Below are positions 8,296-18,234 of a stretch of 64,000 nt of DNA, piece by piece. The notes under the pieces were generated by a model. It was not told the origin of the DNA, did not search any database, and saw only the letters and a list, made by a program, of their open reading frames with translations. How positions within the stretch are numbered: the first letter of the stretch is position 1; the number at the start of each line of letters is the position of its first letter. Source of the DNA: JADHOX01 sp038120515 (GTDB taxonomy: Bacteria; Pseudomonadota; Alphaproteobacteria; Rickettsiales; JABIRX01); the NCBI GenBank assembly GCA_038120515.1, contig JAYOLW010000004.1, positions 32,859 to 96,858 of the forward strand. The letters run 5' to 3'. The position numbers and the translations under genes were made by a program.

Positions 8296-9762
8296 ATGAT
8301 TAAATTTATTTATGACAAATTAAAACCATATGTGAATATCATTTCTGCGATTTTGGTAATTTTGTCGTTATGTTTTGTAATGTTAACCCATTATAAAATC
8401 TACATATCAAATTCTGGAGATGCATCAGAACCAGTTCCTAACTGGCTTCTACTTTTAGACCTTTTACTAATAATAATAATCTGTAGTCTTATTGGCCTTA
8501 GAATTAGAAATTTCATTAATAAATATTTAAAAGGTAATAGTAAAAACAAATTACAAAGAAAAATCTTAAACATAATAATATTGTTTGCAATATTACCACC
8601 ATTTTTATGTATTACATATTTCTACATATATTTCTCTAATAGTTCAAAAATGTGGTTTAACAACGCCATCGATCAATCATTAAAAGAATCTCTAGAAATT
8701 TCCAAAATTTACGTTAACGAAAATAAAGCTAGGCTAAAAGATAACTTATTTGAACTCAAAAGATTTGTGGAGAAGAATACTGATCTATTGCTTAGTAACC
8801 CAATCAAATTTGAAAAGAAATTCTCAGCCCTTGCAGCAAGCAGATCTATTACTGAGGCAGTTATTTTAATTAATAACAAAAATAAAAATAAGATTTTATC
8901 TAAAACTGCATTCTCATTTTATCCATCTCTTGAAAATTTTAATATCACCCAAGATTACAAGCCAAATGATGCTGGAGTCAGTATCATCATGAATGAAGAT
9001 GACAATTATATGAGAGCAATTACTACCTTAGATAATATGCCTAACACATATATATTACTTGGTATATTAGTAAATGATAAGGTAATAATGCATATCAAAA
9101 ATGTTCAAGGTGCCAATAAAGACTACAACAACCTGAAATCTAATATTGAGATTACCCAGAAACAATTTTTAACAAGCTTTACCATCTTGAGTTTTCTTGT
9201 TATCTTATCTTTGATTCTTTTATTTATAATTTTTATTTCAAAATACATACTGCCTTTATTAGAGGTTATAAATGGTATGCAAAAAATTTCCGAAGGTGAT
9301 TATTCAACTGAATTAGACAAATCTAACAAAAATACTGAAATTTCATTGCTTTTTTCCTCTTTCAATAAAATGACTAAATTAATTGCTCAAAAAAATAATG
9401 ATCTTTCATTTTCTATGCAATTAAGTGAATCAAAAAAAGACTTTCTTGAATATATCCTTGGCTCTCTTCCTACAGGAGTAATATATATAAATACTAATAA
9501 AAACATAACTCTTTATAATCAAGCTTCATCAAATATCCTTAATGAAAAGTCACTAAATGGTAAGAATATATCAGAGGTATTTGTTGGAATTGAAAAATTA
9601 ATAGCAATTGCTGAAAAACATCCTGACAAACATCATGAAGAAATTATAAAAATTAAAATTAATGGAAAAGTTCAAAAAATAAGCGTAACTATTGCAATAG
9701 ATTTTGCAAAAGGAGAAATAAGAGGCTTTATCATTAATTTTTTAACTGTAATAAACAACTAA
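8296..9762 (+). CDS. NtrY-like sensor protein lacking the histidine kinase domains
   Basis: 488 residues with the N-terminal plan of NtrY: membrane helices at about 13-31, 50-68 and 92-112, an extracytoplasmic region, a further helix at about 293-313, a HAMP domain (~314-370) and a PAS domain (~375-485). Normal NtrY continues into a His-containing dimerisation domain and an ATPase domain, reaching 700 residues or more. Here the frame stops right after the PAS domain, and the next gene begins 18 bases later with no kinase remnant. It can still sense or dimerise but should not phosphorylate. The NtrX-like gene follows directly. Confidence 0.8.
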   Translation: MIKFIYDKLKPYVNIISAILVILSLCFVMLTHYKIYISNSGDASEPVPNWLLLLDLLLIIIICSLIGLRIRNFINKYLKGNSKNKLQRKILNIIILFAILPPFLCITYFYIYFSNSSKMWFNNAIDQSLKESLEISKIYVNENKARLKDNLFELKRFVEKNTDLLLSNPIKFEKKFSALAASRSITEAVILINNKNKNKILSKTAFSFYPSLENFNITQDYKPNDAGVSIIMNEDDNYMRAITTLDNMPNTYILLGILVNDKVIMHIKNVQGANKDYNNLKSNIEITQKQFLTSFTILSFLVILSLILLFIIFISKYILPLLEVINGMQKISEGDYSTELDKSNKNTEISLLFSSFNKMTKLIAQKNNDLSFSMQLSESKKDFLEYILGSLPTGVIYINTNKNITLYNQASSNILNEKSLNGKNISEVFVGIEKLIAIAEKHPDKHHEEIIKIKINGKVQKISVTIAIDFAKGEIRGFIINFLTVINN

Positions 9763-9780
9763 CCTTTTAGATATAGAATC

Positions 9781-11127
9781 ATGACTAAATGCTATATATT
9801 AATAAATAGTACCACAACAAAGAAAAAGCTAACCTCATTCTTTGAAAATAATAAAATTGAGTTTGCAACTATATGTGATTCTAATCTAGAGCAATTAAAC
9901 ATAGAAGATGTTTCTAATGCAGCGTTATTTATTGATTCTGAAAATTTAATTAAAATCGCAGAATTCTACAATTTTCAAAAGACTAATTTCCAAAGTACTA
10001 TTTTAATTCAGAATATATCTGACAACATTACTACAAAAAAACATACAAAGCTCTGTGAGCTAATAATTAACCCGCCTTTATCAAAGGTAAAACTTGAAAA
10101 AACTTATGATTTTATAAACAAATATAATATTTTAGAGATTAACAATAAAAATGTAGATTCATTTGATTATGGTGAATATTTCTTACAAGGAACCTCGCAA
10201 ATACTTGGCAACTTTAACACTGAACTAAAAAACATTGCAAAAACCCAAGATAATATTTTTCTTGAAGGTAGTTTAGGTACTGAAAAAATAAGAGTTTTAA
10301 ATCATATTGTTGAAAATGTTAGGGCTAAAAGTGAAAAAATTGTTTATTTAAGATGTAAACAAGTAATGAAAAGTGATGCTCCTAAAAAAGTTATCAATAC
10401 AATATTAAAGAGCTTATCTAATAATTCTGAATTTAATGAACTTTTAGTAATTTACCAACCTTATCATCTTGATGAAGAGGCACAAAATATATTATTGTCA
10501 CTCTTAACAGAAAAACAAAATATTCAATCTATTACTGTTAGTCAGTATTCGCCGGATGTATTAATTAACGAGTTTAATTTCAAGAAAGATTTAATTGCTT
10601 TGTTAACCAATCAAACTATTAAAATCCCTGTTCTTGTAAATAGAAAACATGACATTCCTCACATTGTGGATTATTTAACTGAACGTCTTATTTCGATATA
10701 TGGTTGTCAGGATATCAAATTTTCAACTACCGCTCTTATTACACTTCAATCATATGAATGGCCTGGTAATTATACAGAACTTAGAAATATCATAGAATCA
10801 TTATTAATAAATGCAGTTGAAAACCAAATGGATATAATCGAATCAAAAGACTTACCTTCTGATTTATTTATTGTTAATCAAGCATCGCTTAACCCTTCTG
10901 TTAATTATGATATTATGTCAAAAGATCTTAAGGAAGCACGATCAATTTTTGAGAAGCAATATATAGAAGCCCAAATTCGAAGATTTGGTGGCAATGTTTC
11001 TCATACCGCAAATTTTATTGGTATGGAAAGAACCGCATTACATAGAAAATTATCTTATCTTGGAATTATGAGTGACGACTTAAGATCTTCAATAAAAGGA
11101 TATAAGAGAAGCTCAAGTAATAGCTAA
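9781..11127 (+). CDS. degenerate NtrX-like regulator (receiver, AAA+, Fis-type HTH)
   Basis: 448 residues laid out like NtrX. The receiver-like part (1-120) lacks the acidic pair (ILINS where VDDE is usual) and the conserved Lys (NPP where KPF is usual); Asp52 could still align with the phosphoacceptor. The AAA+ part has a broken Walker A (GSLGTEKI, 163-170) and no GAFTGA loop for sigma-54 contact, but keeps LDEEAQ near 230 and WPGNYTELRN at 327-336. The C-terminal Fis-like helix-turn-helix (404-428) looks intact. It is likely a DNA-binding regulator independent of phosphorylation and ATP. gdh lies 36 bases downstream. Confidence 0.8.
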   Translation: MTKCYILINSTTTKKKLTSFFENNKIEFATICDSNLEQLNIEDVSNAALFIDSENLIKIAEFYNFQKTNFQSTILIQNISDNITTKKHTKLCELIINPPLSKVKLEKTYDFINKYNILEINNKNVDSFDYGEYFLQGTSQILGNFNTELKNIAKTQDNIFLEGSLGTEKIRVLNHIVENVRAKSEKIVYLRCKQVMKSDAPKKVINTILKSLSNNSEFNELLVIYQPYHLDEEAQNILLSLLTEKQNIQSITVSQYSPDVLINEFNFKKDLIALLTNQTIKIPVLVNRKHDIPHIVDYLTERLISIYGCQDIKFSTTALITLQSYEWPGNYTELRNIIESLLINAVENQMDIIESKDLPSDLFIVNQASLNPSVNYDIMSKDLKEARSIFEKQYIEAQIRRFGGNVSHTANFIGMERTALHRKLSYLGIMSDDLRSSIKGYKRSSSNS

Positions 11128-11163
11128 CAATATCCACTACTAGCATCATTTAATTGTTTAAAA

Positions 11164-14100
11164 ATGTCTGAAGCATTGCAAAAGAAAATATCAAAGAAGT
11201 TTTTATCTTCTTATAAAATTGCTTTAAATTCATCTGATTTAAAAGCATTTGATAATGAGAAACTTAATTTTATTGCCAATACTCTTTTGAAGCTAGGCTT
11301 TCAGAAGAAACCTGGAGAAGCTAAATTGGATATAGTTACCCCTAGTAGTAAAGATGATAATTTTAATTTAGATGCTAGCATTATAAATATAATTAACGAT
11401 GATAAACCATTTTTGGTTGATTCTATAACATCAGCAATAAATGATTTAGGTTATCATATAAATTTAATTGTTAACAAAGTTTTATATATAAAAAGAGATA
11501 AAAATAATTTTATTGAAGATATCAAAGACACAAAATATGACGAAAACTTCAAAGCAGAATCATATATTCAACTTCATATCAAGAAAATTTATAACAACAA
11601 AACCAAAGAATTCTTAAAAAATCAATTAACACATATTGTTCAACTTGTTGAGGTTGCAGTTTTTGATTGGAAAAAGACAATAGACCTTCTTGATGATGCT
11701 AGACATAAAATTATAAAAACTGATCATGAGTCAGATAAAAAACACGAAGCAATTGAATTTATTGATTGGGCATTAGATAGTAACTTTATCTTTTTAGGTT
11801 ATTCAGAAACTTATATTAAGGAAAAAAATGAAACTTTTGATTTTGTCCAGAAAAACTCTGAAAATCTTGGTATTCAAAGATTACACAATTATGATGATCT
11901 ATCATCAATTACCAAAAAGGTTTTTTTAGAAGATAATTTTCCTATTATTATAGTAAGTAAATTAATTGCAAAATCGCCTGTTCATCGACCTGTTAATCTA
12001 GACATGATTCGAATAACTATTTTTGATGACAAGCTAACACCTTCGGGTGAACTTCGTTTTATTGGTTTATTTACATCAAAACTATTCTATCAATATGCAA
12101 AAGATATACCTATAATTAGAAAAAAAATTGAATATGTAACTAAAAAAGCCAATTTTGATCCGAAAGGGCATAATGGTAAAGCATTAGTTTCAGTTTTGGA
12201 ATCATATCCAAGAGAAGAATTATTTCCGATTAAACATGATGAATTATTAGATATCTCATTGGGAATTATAAAACTTGGTGGTTCAAATGAGGTTAAAACA
12301 TTTTTTAGAATAGATCCTTTATGTAGATTTATTAGTGTAATTTGTTTTGTTCCAAAGAAAAATTTTAGTACCGGTATAAGACAAAATATTCAAAAGATTT
12401 TGTCGAATGAGATAAATCATAAAGTTACATCTCACTCAACATTGATTTCAGATCAACCTTATGCAAGAGTTCATTTTATAATTGTTGTTAAGGATTGCAA
12501 CATCAGAAAAATTAATTACAAGAAAATTGAAAAACTAATTACTGAATCTGCACAAAATTGGCATGATCAACTTGAAATAGAGATTTTTCAAAATTATGAT
12601 GAAAATCTAGCAACAGGATATGTCAGTAAATATCTAAATTGTTTTCCTTTGTCATATCAAGAGCATTTTAGTTTTTGCAATGCAGTTAATGATGTTGTTA
12701 TATTTGATAATTTGTTAAAAAATGACAGCCCTTTTATATCTTTGTCTAAAATTGATGATAGAGAAGGTATTTTTCATTTAAAATTATACACTGTTAATCA
12801 GGTTACATTATCAAATATAATGCCAACATTGAATAATTTTGGACTAAATGTAATCAGTGAAAATATCTATTTAATAAAACCAGAAAATTCTATCAAGAAA
12901 ATTTGGATAAGCAGTTTTGATGTTTCTATTAATATTTCAGATTCAGAGTTTATATCAATTAAGAAACATTTTGAACTAGCTCTTTTAGATTGTTGGCTTT
13001 CTAAATATGAAAATGATCATTTGAATCAATTACTGTTAAAAGCATCATTTCATATTAAAGATATTTTCCTTATTAGATCATTTGCCAAATATATTATTCA
13101 AACTAGCTTTTCATTCAGTTTAGACTTTATTGAAAATACCCTTGTTGAATACCCAGATATCACTAGAGAGATCAAGGATTTATTTTATGCAAAATTTGAT
13201 CCCTCAATAAAGAATAGAAACATTTCGAAATTTAAAGACAATATTTTAAAACACTTACAAAAAATTTCAAATATTTCTCATGATCATATTTTTAAAAAAT
13301 TTGTTGAAATTATCGACAATATGGTTCGAACAAATTTTTTCCAAAAAGATCAAAATAATTATATATCCTTTAAGTTATTAAGTAAAAACTTATCAGATTT
13401 ATTGTTACCAAAACCTTTTGCAGAAATTTTTGTTTATTCGGCTGAAACAGAAGGTATTCATTTGCGTGGAGGAAAGGTTGCACGAGGTGGCCTTAGATGG
13501 TCTGATAGGATTGCTGATTATCGAACTGAAGTTCACGGGCTTGCAAAAGCTCAAATGACTAAAAACTCCATTATTGTTCCTGTAGGTTCCAAAGGTGGAT
13601 TTATAGTTAAGAAAGATACATCAAAATTAACAAGAGATGAGTTTGTTGCAGAAGGTATTAAATCTTATACTACTTTCTTAAGTGGTTTACTAGATATAAC
13701 CGACAACATAATAGATGAAAAAATTGTCAAACCTGATTCTGTGATTTGTTACGATGGAGATGATCCGTATCTAGTAGTTGCTGCTGATAAAGGAACAGCT
13801 ACATTTTCAGATATTGCAAATTCAATATCTGCAAAATATAATTTTTGGCTTGGCGATGCTTTTGCCTCAGGTGGATCTCAAGGCTATGATCATAAGAAGA
13901 TGGGAATCACAGCAAAAGGAGCTTGGCAATCAGTCACAAGACATTTTTTTGAAATTGGGATAAATATTAATAAGAATGATTTTAGTTGCATAGGTATTGG
14001 TGATATGTCGGGAGACGTATTTGGTAATGGTATGTTATTATCAAAAAAACTTAAGCTTGTTGCAGCTTTTAATCACATGCATATTTTTATTGACCCTACC

Positions 14101-15903
14101 CCTAATGCAGAAAAATCTTTTAAAGAAAGACAAAGGTTGTTTAAACTTCCAAGGTCAAATTGGACCGATTATAACTCTAAATTAATTTCAGAAGGTGGAG
14201 GAGTTTTTTCACGTCAAGAAAAGTCTTTGGAATTAACGAAACAAATCATGGATTTACTTAATATAAATTCTAAAATTGTTACACCAAACGAGTTAATTCA
14301 GGCAGTATTAAAAGCAGATGTAGATCTATTATGGAATGGTGGTATTGGAACATATATTAAAGCTAGTGCTGAAAGTAATGCTGATGTTGGTGATAAGAAT
14401 AATGATGCATTGAGAGTTAATGCTAAAGACCTTAGATGTAAAATTATTGGTGAAGGCGGAAATTTAGGCCTAACTCAAAGAGGTAGAATTGAGTATGCAC
14501 ATCATGGTGGAAGAGTTAATACTGATTCAATTGATAATTCAGGTGGCGTAAATTGCTCTGATCATGAAGTAAATATTAAAATCGCACTTCAAGATTTACT
14601 GCAAAAAAACATAATAAATGTAGAGGTAAGAAACAAACTTCTTGAGGAAATGTCAGATGGTGTAGAAGCTTCAGTATTATATGATAGTCTTTTATCAGCT
14701 CAAGCAGTCTCTCTTGCCGAGTCTAACAGTTATAACGCTCTTGAGCATCAAGAACGACTTATGAAAAAACTTGAAGATTGTGGTTTACTTGATCGTAAAG
14801 TCGAGTTCTTACCTGATACCGAAGAAGTTAACAGAAGAAAATCTGAAAAAACTGGTTTGACCCGACCTGAGTTATGTGTATTACTATCATATTCGAAAAT
14901 TTATTTATATAATGATTTAGTCTCGTCATCTTTACCAGATGAAGGATATTACTTGAATGAATTAATCAAATATTTTCCACAAAAACTTGTTAATGAATTT
15001 AAAGCTGAATTATTTAATCATCCTCTAAAAAGAGAGATTATTTGTACATTTGTTGCAAATAGTATGATTAATAGATTAGGTATAACTTTTTTTAATCGTG
15101 TATCCAATGATACAGGTCTCAAAATTTGTGACATTTCTAGAGCCTATACAATTATTAAGGATTCTTGTGAATTACCTATATTATGGAAAGACCTTGAGAA
15201 ATTAACATATAAGACCTCAGCCGAAATCCAAATAAAGATGTTTAGAAAAATTTCTAAATTCATTGAACAGTCAACATTATGGTTACTTCGAGTATATAGA
15301 AATACGCTTGATATTATTGAGAATTATGTAGCAATTTATCATGACAAAATTGCAATAATACTTGATAATCTTGAAAAAGTTTTATCCGAAGAGGCATTAG
15401 AGAGTTTTAATAAGAATTATAAATTTTATAAATCTCAAAATGTTACTGATGATATTGCAAAAAAAGTTGCAGCGTTAGAATTTATGCCAGCAATTTATCA
15501 AATTATTTATGTATCACAAGATAGTGATATTGATTTATTATCTATTGCCAAAATATATTTTCATATTGGTATTAGAATGCATTTTAGATATCTTAGTCTC
15601 AAAGTAATTGATTTAAACCCGGATTCTTATTGGGATAAGCTATCTTTAAAGAGTTATATAAGTAATCTTTTTGATCAACATATGAGAATTACGAGCGAAG
15701 TTGTAAAGTCTTATACAAAAGAAACTAAAATTGCTAATTCAGATAAGGTTGTTGATGAATGGATTCAATTAAATCAAAAACAGATTCAGCGTTATGATGA
15801 ACTTATTGCTGATATTCAAACTCATCAATATCCTGATTTTTCAATGCTTAATGTTGCGGGTCATAGGGTTAAAGAGATTTCATCTATGACAAAGAATGTA
15901 TGA
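11164..15903 (+). CDS. gdh: NAD-specific glutamate dehydrogenase, large type
   Basis: A 1579-residue enzyme of the large (about 180 kDa) NAD-GDH class, which deaminates glutamate to 2-oxoglutarate and ammonia. The N-terminal half holds ACT-like regulatory regions. The catalytic core is visible as GGKVARGGLRWSDR and, further on, TKNSIIVPVGSKGGF (about residues 768-812), followed by the dinucleotide-binding part. It would let the cell use glutamate as a carbon source through the TCA cycle. It is directly downstream of the NtrY/NtrX-like pair, suggesting common nitrogen/carbon control. Its last 20 bases overlap the convergent amgK-like gene. Confidence 0.96.
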   Translation: MSEALQKKISKKFLSSYKIALNSSDLKAFDNEKLNFIANTLLKLGFQKKPGEAKLDIVTPSSKDDNFNLDASIINIINDDKPFLVDSITSAINDLGYHINLIVNKVLYIKRDKNNFIEDIKDTKYDENFKAESYIQLHIKKIYNNKTKEFLKNQLTHIVQLVEVAVFDWKKTIDLLDDARHKIIKTDHESDKKHEAIEFIDWALDSNFIFLGYSETYIKEKNETFDFVQKNSENLGIQRLHNYDDLSSITKKVFLEDNFPIIIVSKLIAKSPVHRPVNLDMIRITIFDDKLTPSGELRFIGLFTSKLFYQYAKDIPIIRKKIEYVTKKANFDPKGHNGKALVSVLESYPREELFPIKHDELLDISLGIIKLGGSNEVKTFFRIDPLCRFISVICFVPKKNFSTGIRQNIQKILSNEINHKVTSHSTLISDQPYARVHFIIVVKDCNIRKINYKKIEKLITESAQNWHDQLEIEIFQNYDENLATGYVSKYLNCFPLSYQEHFSFCNAVNDVVIFDNLLKNDSPFISLSKIDDREGIFHLKLYTVNQVTLSNIMPTLNNFGLNVISENIYLIKPENSIKKIWISSFDVSINISDSEFISIKKHFELALLDCWLSKYENDHLNQLLLKASFHIKDIFLIRSFAKYIIQTSFSFSLDFIENTLVEYPDITREIKDLFYAKFDPSIKNRNISKFKDNILKHLQKISNISHDHIFKKFVEIIDNMVRTNFFQKDQNNYISFKLLSKNLSDLLLPKPFAEIFVYSAETEGIHLRGGKVARGGLRWSDRIADYRTEVHGLAKAQMTKNSIIVPVGSKGGFIVKKDTSKLTRDEFVAEGIKSYTTFLSGLLDITDNIIDEKIVKPDSVICYDGDDPYLVVAADKGTATFSDIANSISAKYNFWLGDAFASGGSQGYDHKKMGITAKGAWQSVTRHFFEIGININKNDFSCIGIGDMSGDVFGNGMLLSKKLKLVAAFNHMHIFIDPTPNAEKSFKERQRLFKLPRSNWTDYNSKLISEGGGVFSRQEKSLELTKQIMDLLNINSKIVTPNELIQAVLKADVDLLWNGGIGTYIKASAESNADVGDKNNDALRVNAKDLRCKIIGEGGNLGLTQRGRIEYAHHGGRVNTDSIDNSGGVNCSDHEVNIKIALQDLLQKNIINVEVRNKLLEEMSDGVEASVLYDSLLSAQAVSLAESNSYNALEHQERLMKKLEDCGLLDRKVEFLPDTEEVNRRKSEKTGLTRPELCVLLSYSKIYLYNDLVSSSLPDEGYYLNELIKYFPQKLVNEFKAELFNHPLKREIICTFVANSMINRLGITFFNRVSNDTGLKICDISRAYTIIKDSCELPILWKDLEKLTYKTSAEIQIKMFRKISKFIEQSTLWLLRVYRNTLDIIENYVAIYHDKIAIILDNLEKVLSEEALESFNKNYKFYKSQNVTDDIAKKVAALEFMPAIYQIIYVSQDSDIDLLSIAKIYFHIGIRMHFRYLSLKVIDLNPDSYWDKLSLKSYISNLFDQHMRITSEVVKSYTKETKIANSDKVVDEWIQLNQKQIQRYDELIADIQTHQYPDFSMLNVAGHRVKEISSMTKNV

Positions 15904-16846
15904 TAATTGTTTTAACCTTTGAAGATAGTTGAATATTTTCTACATTTCTCTCAATATAATTTCTTACATTTGGAAGATATTTTTTGTATTTACTAAAACC
16001 TTTTCTCTGAGAAAATTTTGAAAATAATCCATATATTCTTAAATTTCTTTGTATTGATAATATAGAATATTCTTGAATAAATTCCTTTTTATCAATTTCT
16101 GGATTATGATCAAAAAAGAAATCTAGCATTTGCTTTTCAAAAATTGGGGTAACAAATCTTCGAGCATCCTGAAGCAGTGAAACAACATCATAGGATTGAA
16201 AGCCTATTGAAATATCCTGATAATCAATTAGCCCTACTTTATTAATTCCTTCACGTTCATCCAACCACATTAGGTTATCAACATGGAAATCTCTAAGCGA
16301 AAGAAATGTCGGTTTTTTTAATAATTTAAATAATGAAACAAAGGAATTTTCGACCTCATCTTTATATAAGTCAATGACACAATTATTAACAAATTCTTCG
16401 ATTCCATTTTTTAGACTTGTTAAATTATGAAACTCAAAATCAAGATTATTAACGGATAGTTTTTGCAATTTAGATAAAAGATATAAAGATTTTTTATATA
16501 TTTCTTCTTCAGTTCCCTGGCTAACATCACGCAGATAATTGTTAACTTTAGTATCACCAAAATCTTCTATCAAGGCAATTGAATGTTCAAAATCTATTAA
16601 ATGTATATAAGGAACAGAGAAACCATGATTATTAAGGAAATATGAAGATTTTATAAATTTATCAAATTGCTTTGGCTCCTTCATAGAATCCATTATGACA
16701 TAAGTTTTATTTTTGTGCAAAACTCGATAATATTTTCTATCTGATAAATCTGTTGGCAAAGAAAATATTTTTGAATTTGCCAAATTATTATCTATAAATT
16801 CAACTAATTGCCTTGGTAAATTGTATTTATTAACTTCAATTTGCAT
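15884..16846 (-). CDS. aminoglycoside phosphotransferase-family sugar kinase, AmgK-like
   Basis: 320 residues of the protein-kinase-like APH family. The catalytic loop is RDFHVDN (185-191) with Asp186, and the metal-binding segment is IDYQD (207-211). Location next to tsaE is the usual setting of AmgK, which phosphorylates the anomeric position of MurNAc/GlcNAc in cell-wall recycling; the partner nucleotidyltransferase gene murU is not adjacent here. The start overlaps the end of tsaE by 43 bases, and the 3' end overlaps gdh by 20 bases tail to tail. The family is secure, the exact substrate is inferred from context. Confidence 0.8.
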   Translation of the reverse strand: MQIEVNKYNLPRQLVEFIDNNLANSKIFSLPTDLSDRKYYRVLHKNKTYVIMDSMKEPKQFDKFIKSSYFLNNHGFSVPYIHLIDFEHSIALIEDFGDTKVNNYLRDVSQGTEEEIYKKSLYLLSKLQKLSVNNLDFEFHNLTSLKNGIEEFVNNCVIDLYKDEVENSFVSLFKLLKKPTFLSLRDFHVDNLMWLDEREGINKVGLIDYQDISIGFQSYDVVSLLQDARRFVTPIFEKQMLDFFFDHNPEIDKKEFIQEYSILSIQRNLRIYGLFSKFSQRKGFSKYKKYLPNVRNYIERNVENIQLSSKVKTIIIHSLS

Positions 16847-17262
16847 TGGTTTGAGCTAGTTACCTCAATATATCTTTTTTTATCTAATAAAGAAATATTT
16901 ATCTCTATTCTATCAAAATTATTAATTTCATCAAACAAATCCGGCCATTCGATAATAACAATATTATTAGCGACAAATTCTTCAATAGCCAAGTTTAAAA
17001 TTTCGTGCTCTGACTCTAACCTATAAAAATCACAATGATAAATCTTGTAATCCTTTAGATCATAATAATTAACTAAAGAGAATGTAGGACTTGTAACAAG
17101 TTCGTTATAACCAAGATTTCTAAGTAAAGATTTTACAAAGGCTGTTTTACCTGTACCAAGATCTCCTTTTAGATAAATAAGAGGATTATTCTCAAGCAAT
17201 GGAATGAAAGCTAAAGTAAACTTATCAAGGTCCTCTAAACTAGTAATTTCTTTTTTATTCAT
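16804..17262 (-). CDS. tsaE: tRNA threonylcarbamoyladenosine biosynthesis ATPase TsaE
   Basis: 152 residues; the small P-loop ATPase that works with TsaB/TsaD to make t6A37 in ANN-decoding tRNAs. Walker A is GDLGTGKT (33-40). Other family marks are SPTFSLVNYY, HCDFYRL and IIEWPD. It is the first gene of a two-gene unit with the AmgK-like kinase and is divergent from lpxC across an 84-base gap. Conserved and usually essential in bacteria. Confidence 0.95.
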   Translation of the reverse strand: MNKKEITSLEDLDKFTLAFIPLLENNPLIYLKGDLGTGKTAFVKSLLRNLGYNELVTSPTFSLVNYYDLKDYKIYHCDFYRLESEHEILNLAIEEFVANNIVIIEWPDLFDEINNFDRIEINISLLDKKRYIEVTSSNQCKLKLINTIYQGN

Positions 17263-17346
17263 AATTGCTCTTTACAGAAATACTAAATGTTGTTAAAAAA
17301 TTGGTGTTTTGTTTTTAAAACAATAAATATATGTGAAATATAAAAA

Positions 17347-18231
17347 ATGAAGAACTTTCAACAAGTTACAATTCAAAGACCAATAAAATTCTCTGGAATT
17401 GGTATTCACTCTGGTAAAATTAGCAATGTTAAGATTTCTCCGGCTGAACCCGATTCTGGTATTACCTTCATAAGAACAGATATAGAAAAATCAAAAAACG
17501 TAATAAAAGCTAGTTTTGATAATGTAATAAGCACAAAACTTGGCACTTCTCTTACAAATAAACATAATGTAAAAGTTTCTACAGTTGAACATTTAATGGC
17601 GGGTTTATGGGCAGCTTCAATTGATAATTGTCTTATTGAAATCGATAATGAAGAAATTCCTATTTTTGACGGTAGTTGCGAACCTTTTATTTTTATAGTA
17701 GAATGCGCAGGTAGAGAACATCAATATAATCTAAAAAAATTTCTTAAAATTAATAAGAAAATTTCATATGAGGAGATAGATAATGGTCACAAAGTATCCT
17801 GCTCTCTTGAACCTGATCGTGGATTTAGTGTAGATTTGTCAATTGAGTTTGAAAACAAGGTAATTGGCAGTCAAAACTTTAATTTTAGTTATTTAGACAA
17901 TGATTTTAAAACTTCCATTGCAAGAGCCAGAACTTTTGGTCTTGAGAAAGAAGTAAAAGCTATGAACGATATGGGACTTGGTCTTGGAGGCTCTTTAGAT
18001 AACGCAATTGTGGTTGGTGAAAAAGAAATTTTAAACTCAGACGGCCTTAGATTTGACAATGAATTTGTCCGTCATAAAATTTTAGACTCAGTCGGTGACC
18101 TATATTTATCAGGATATCCAATCTTAGGGAAATTTATAGGCTTCAGATCCGGTCATACTGCTAATAACAAATTATTAAGAAAAGTTTTTGCTAACAAAGA
18201 TAGTTATGAAATCATTGAAGTAGTAAATTAA
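17347..18231 (+). CDS. lpxC: UDP-3-O-acyl-N-acetylglucosamine deacetylase
   Basis: The zinc enzyme of the committed step of lipid A synthesis, 294 residues. Zinc ligands are visible: His82 in TVEHLMAG, and His243 and Asp247 in HKILD; the acid/base His270 lies in SGHTAN. The N-terminal GIGIHSGK is typical. It stands alone on the plus strand, divergent from tsaE and convergent with trkA with a gap of only 3 bases. It supports an LPS-bearing diderm. Confidence 0.97.
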   Translation: MKNFQQVTIQRPIKFSGIGIHSGKISNVKISPAEPDSGITFIRTDIEKSKNVIKASFDNVISTKLGTSLTNKHNVKVSTVEHLMAGLWAASIDNCLIEIDNEEIPIFDGSCEPFIFIVECAGREHQYNLKKFLKINKKISYEEIDNGHKVSCSLEPDRGFSVDLSIEFENKVIGSQNFNFSYLDNDFKTSIARARTFGLEKEVKAMNDMGLGLGGSLDNAIVVGEKEILNSDGLRFDNEFVRHKILDSVGDLYLSGYPILGKFIGFRSGHTANNKLLRKVFANKDSYEIIEVVN

Positions 18232-18234
18232 TAA

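Noticed and set aside
13778..14185. Two 61-62 residue frames inside gdh on the same strand
   Set aside because: They lie in the most conserved catalytic part of glutamate dehydrogenase in another frame and have no ribosome-binding site or family likeness.
17301..17329. Promoter for lpxC (TTGGTG-17-TAAATA)
   Set aside because: Only about half of the -10 bases match in an AT-rich gap, so it is not better than chance.
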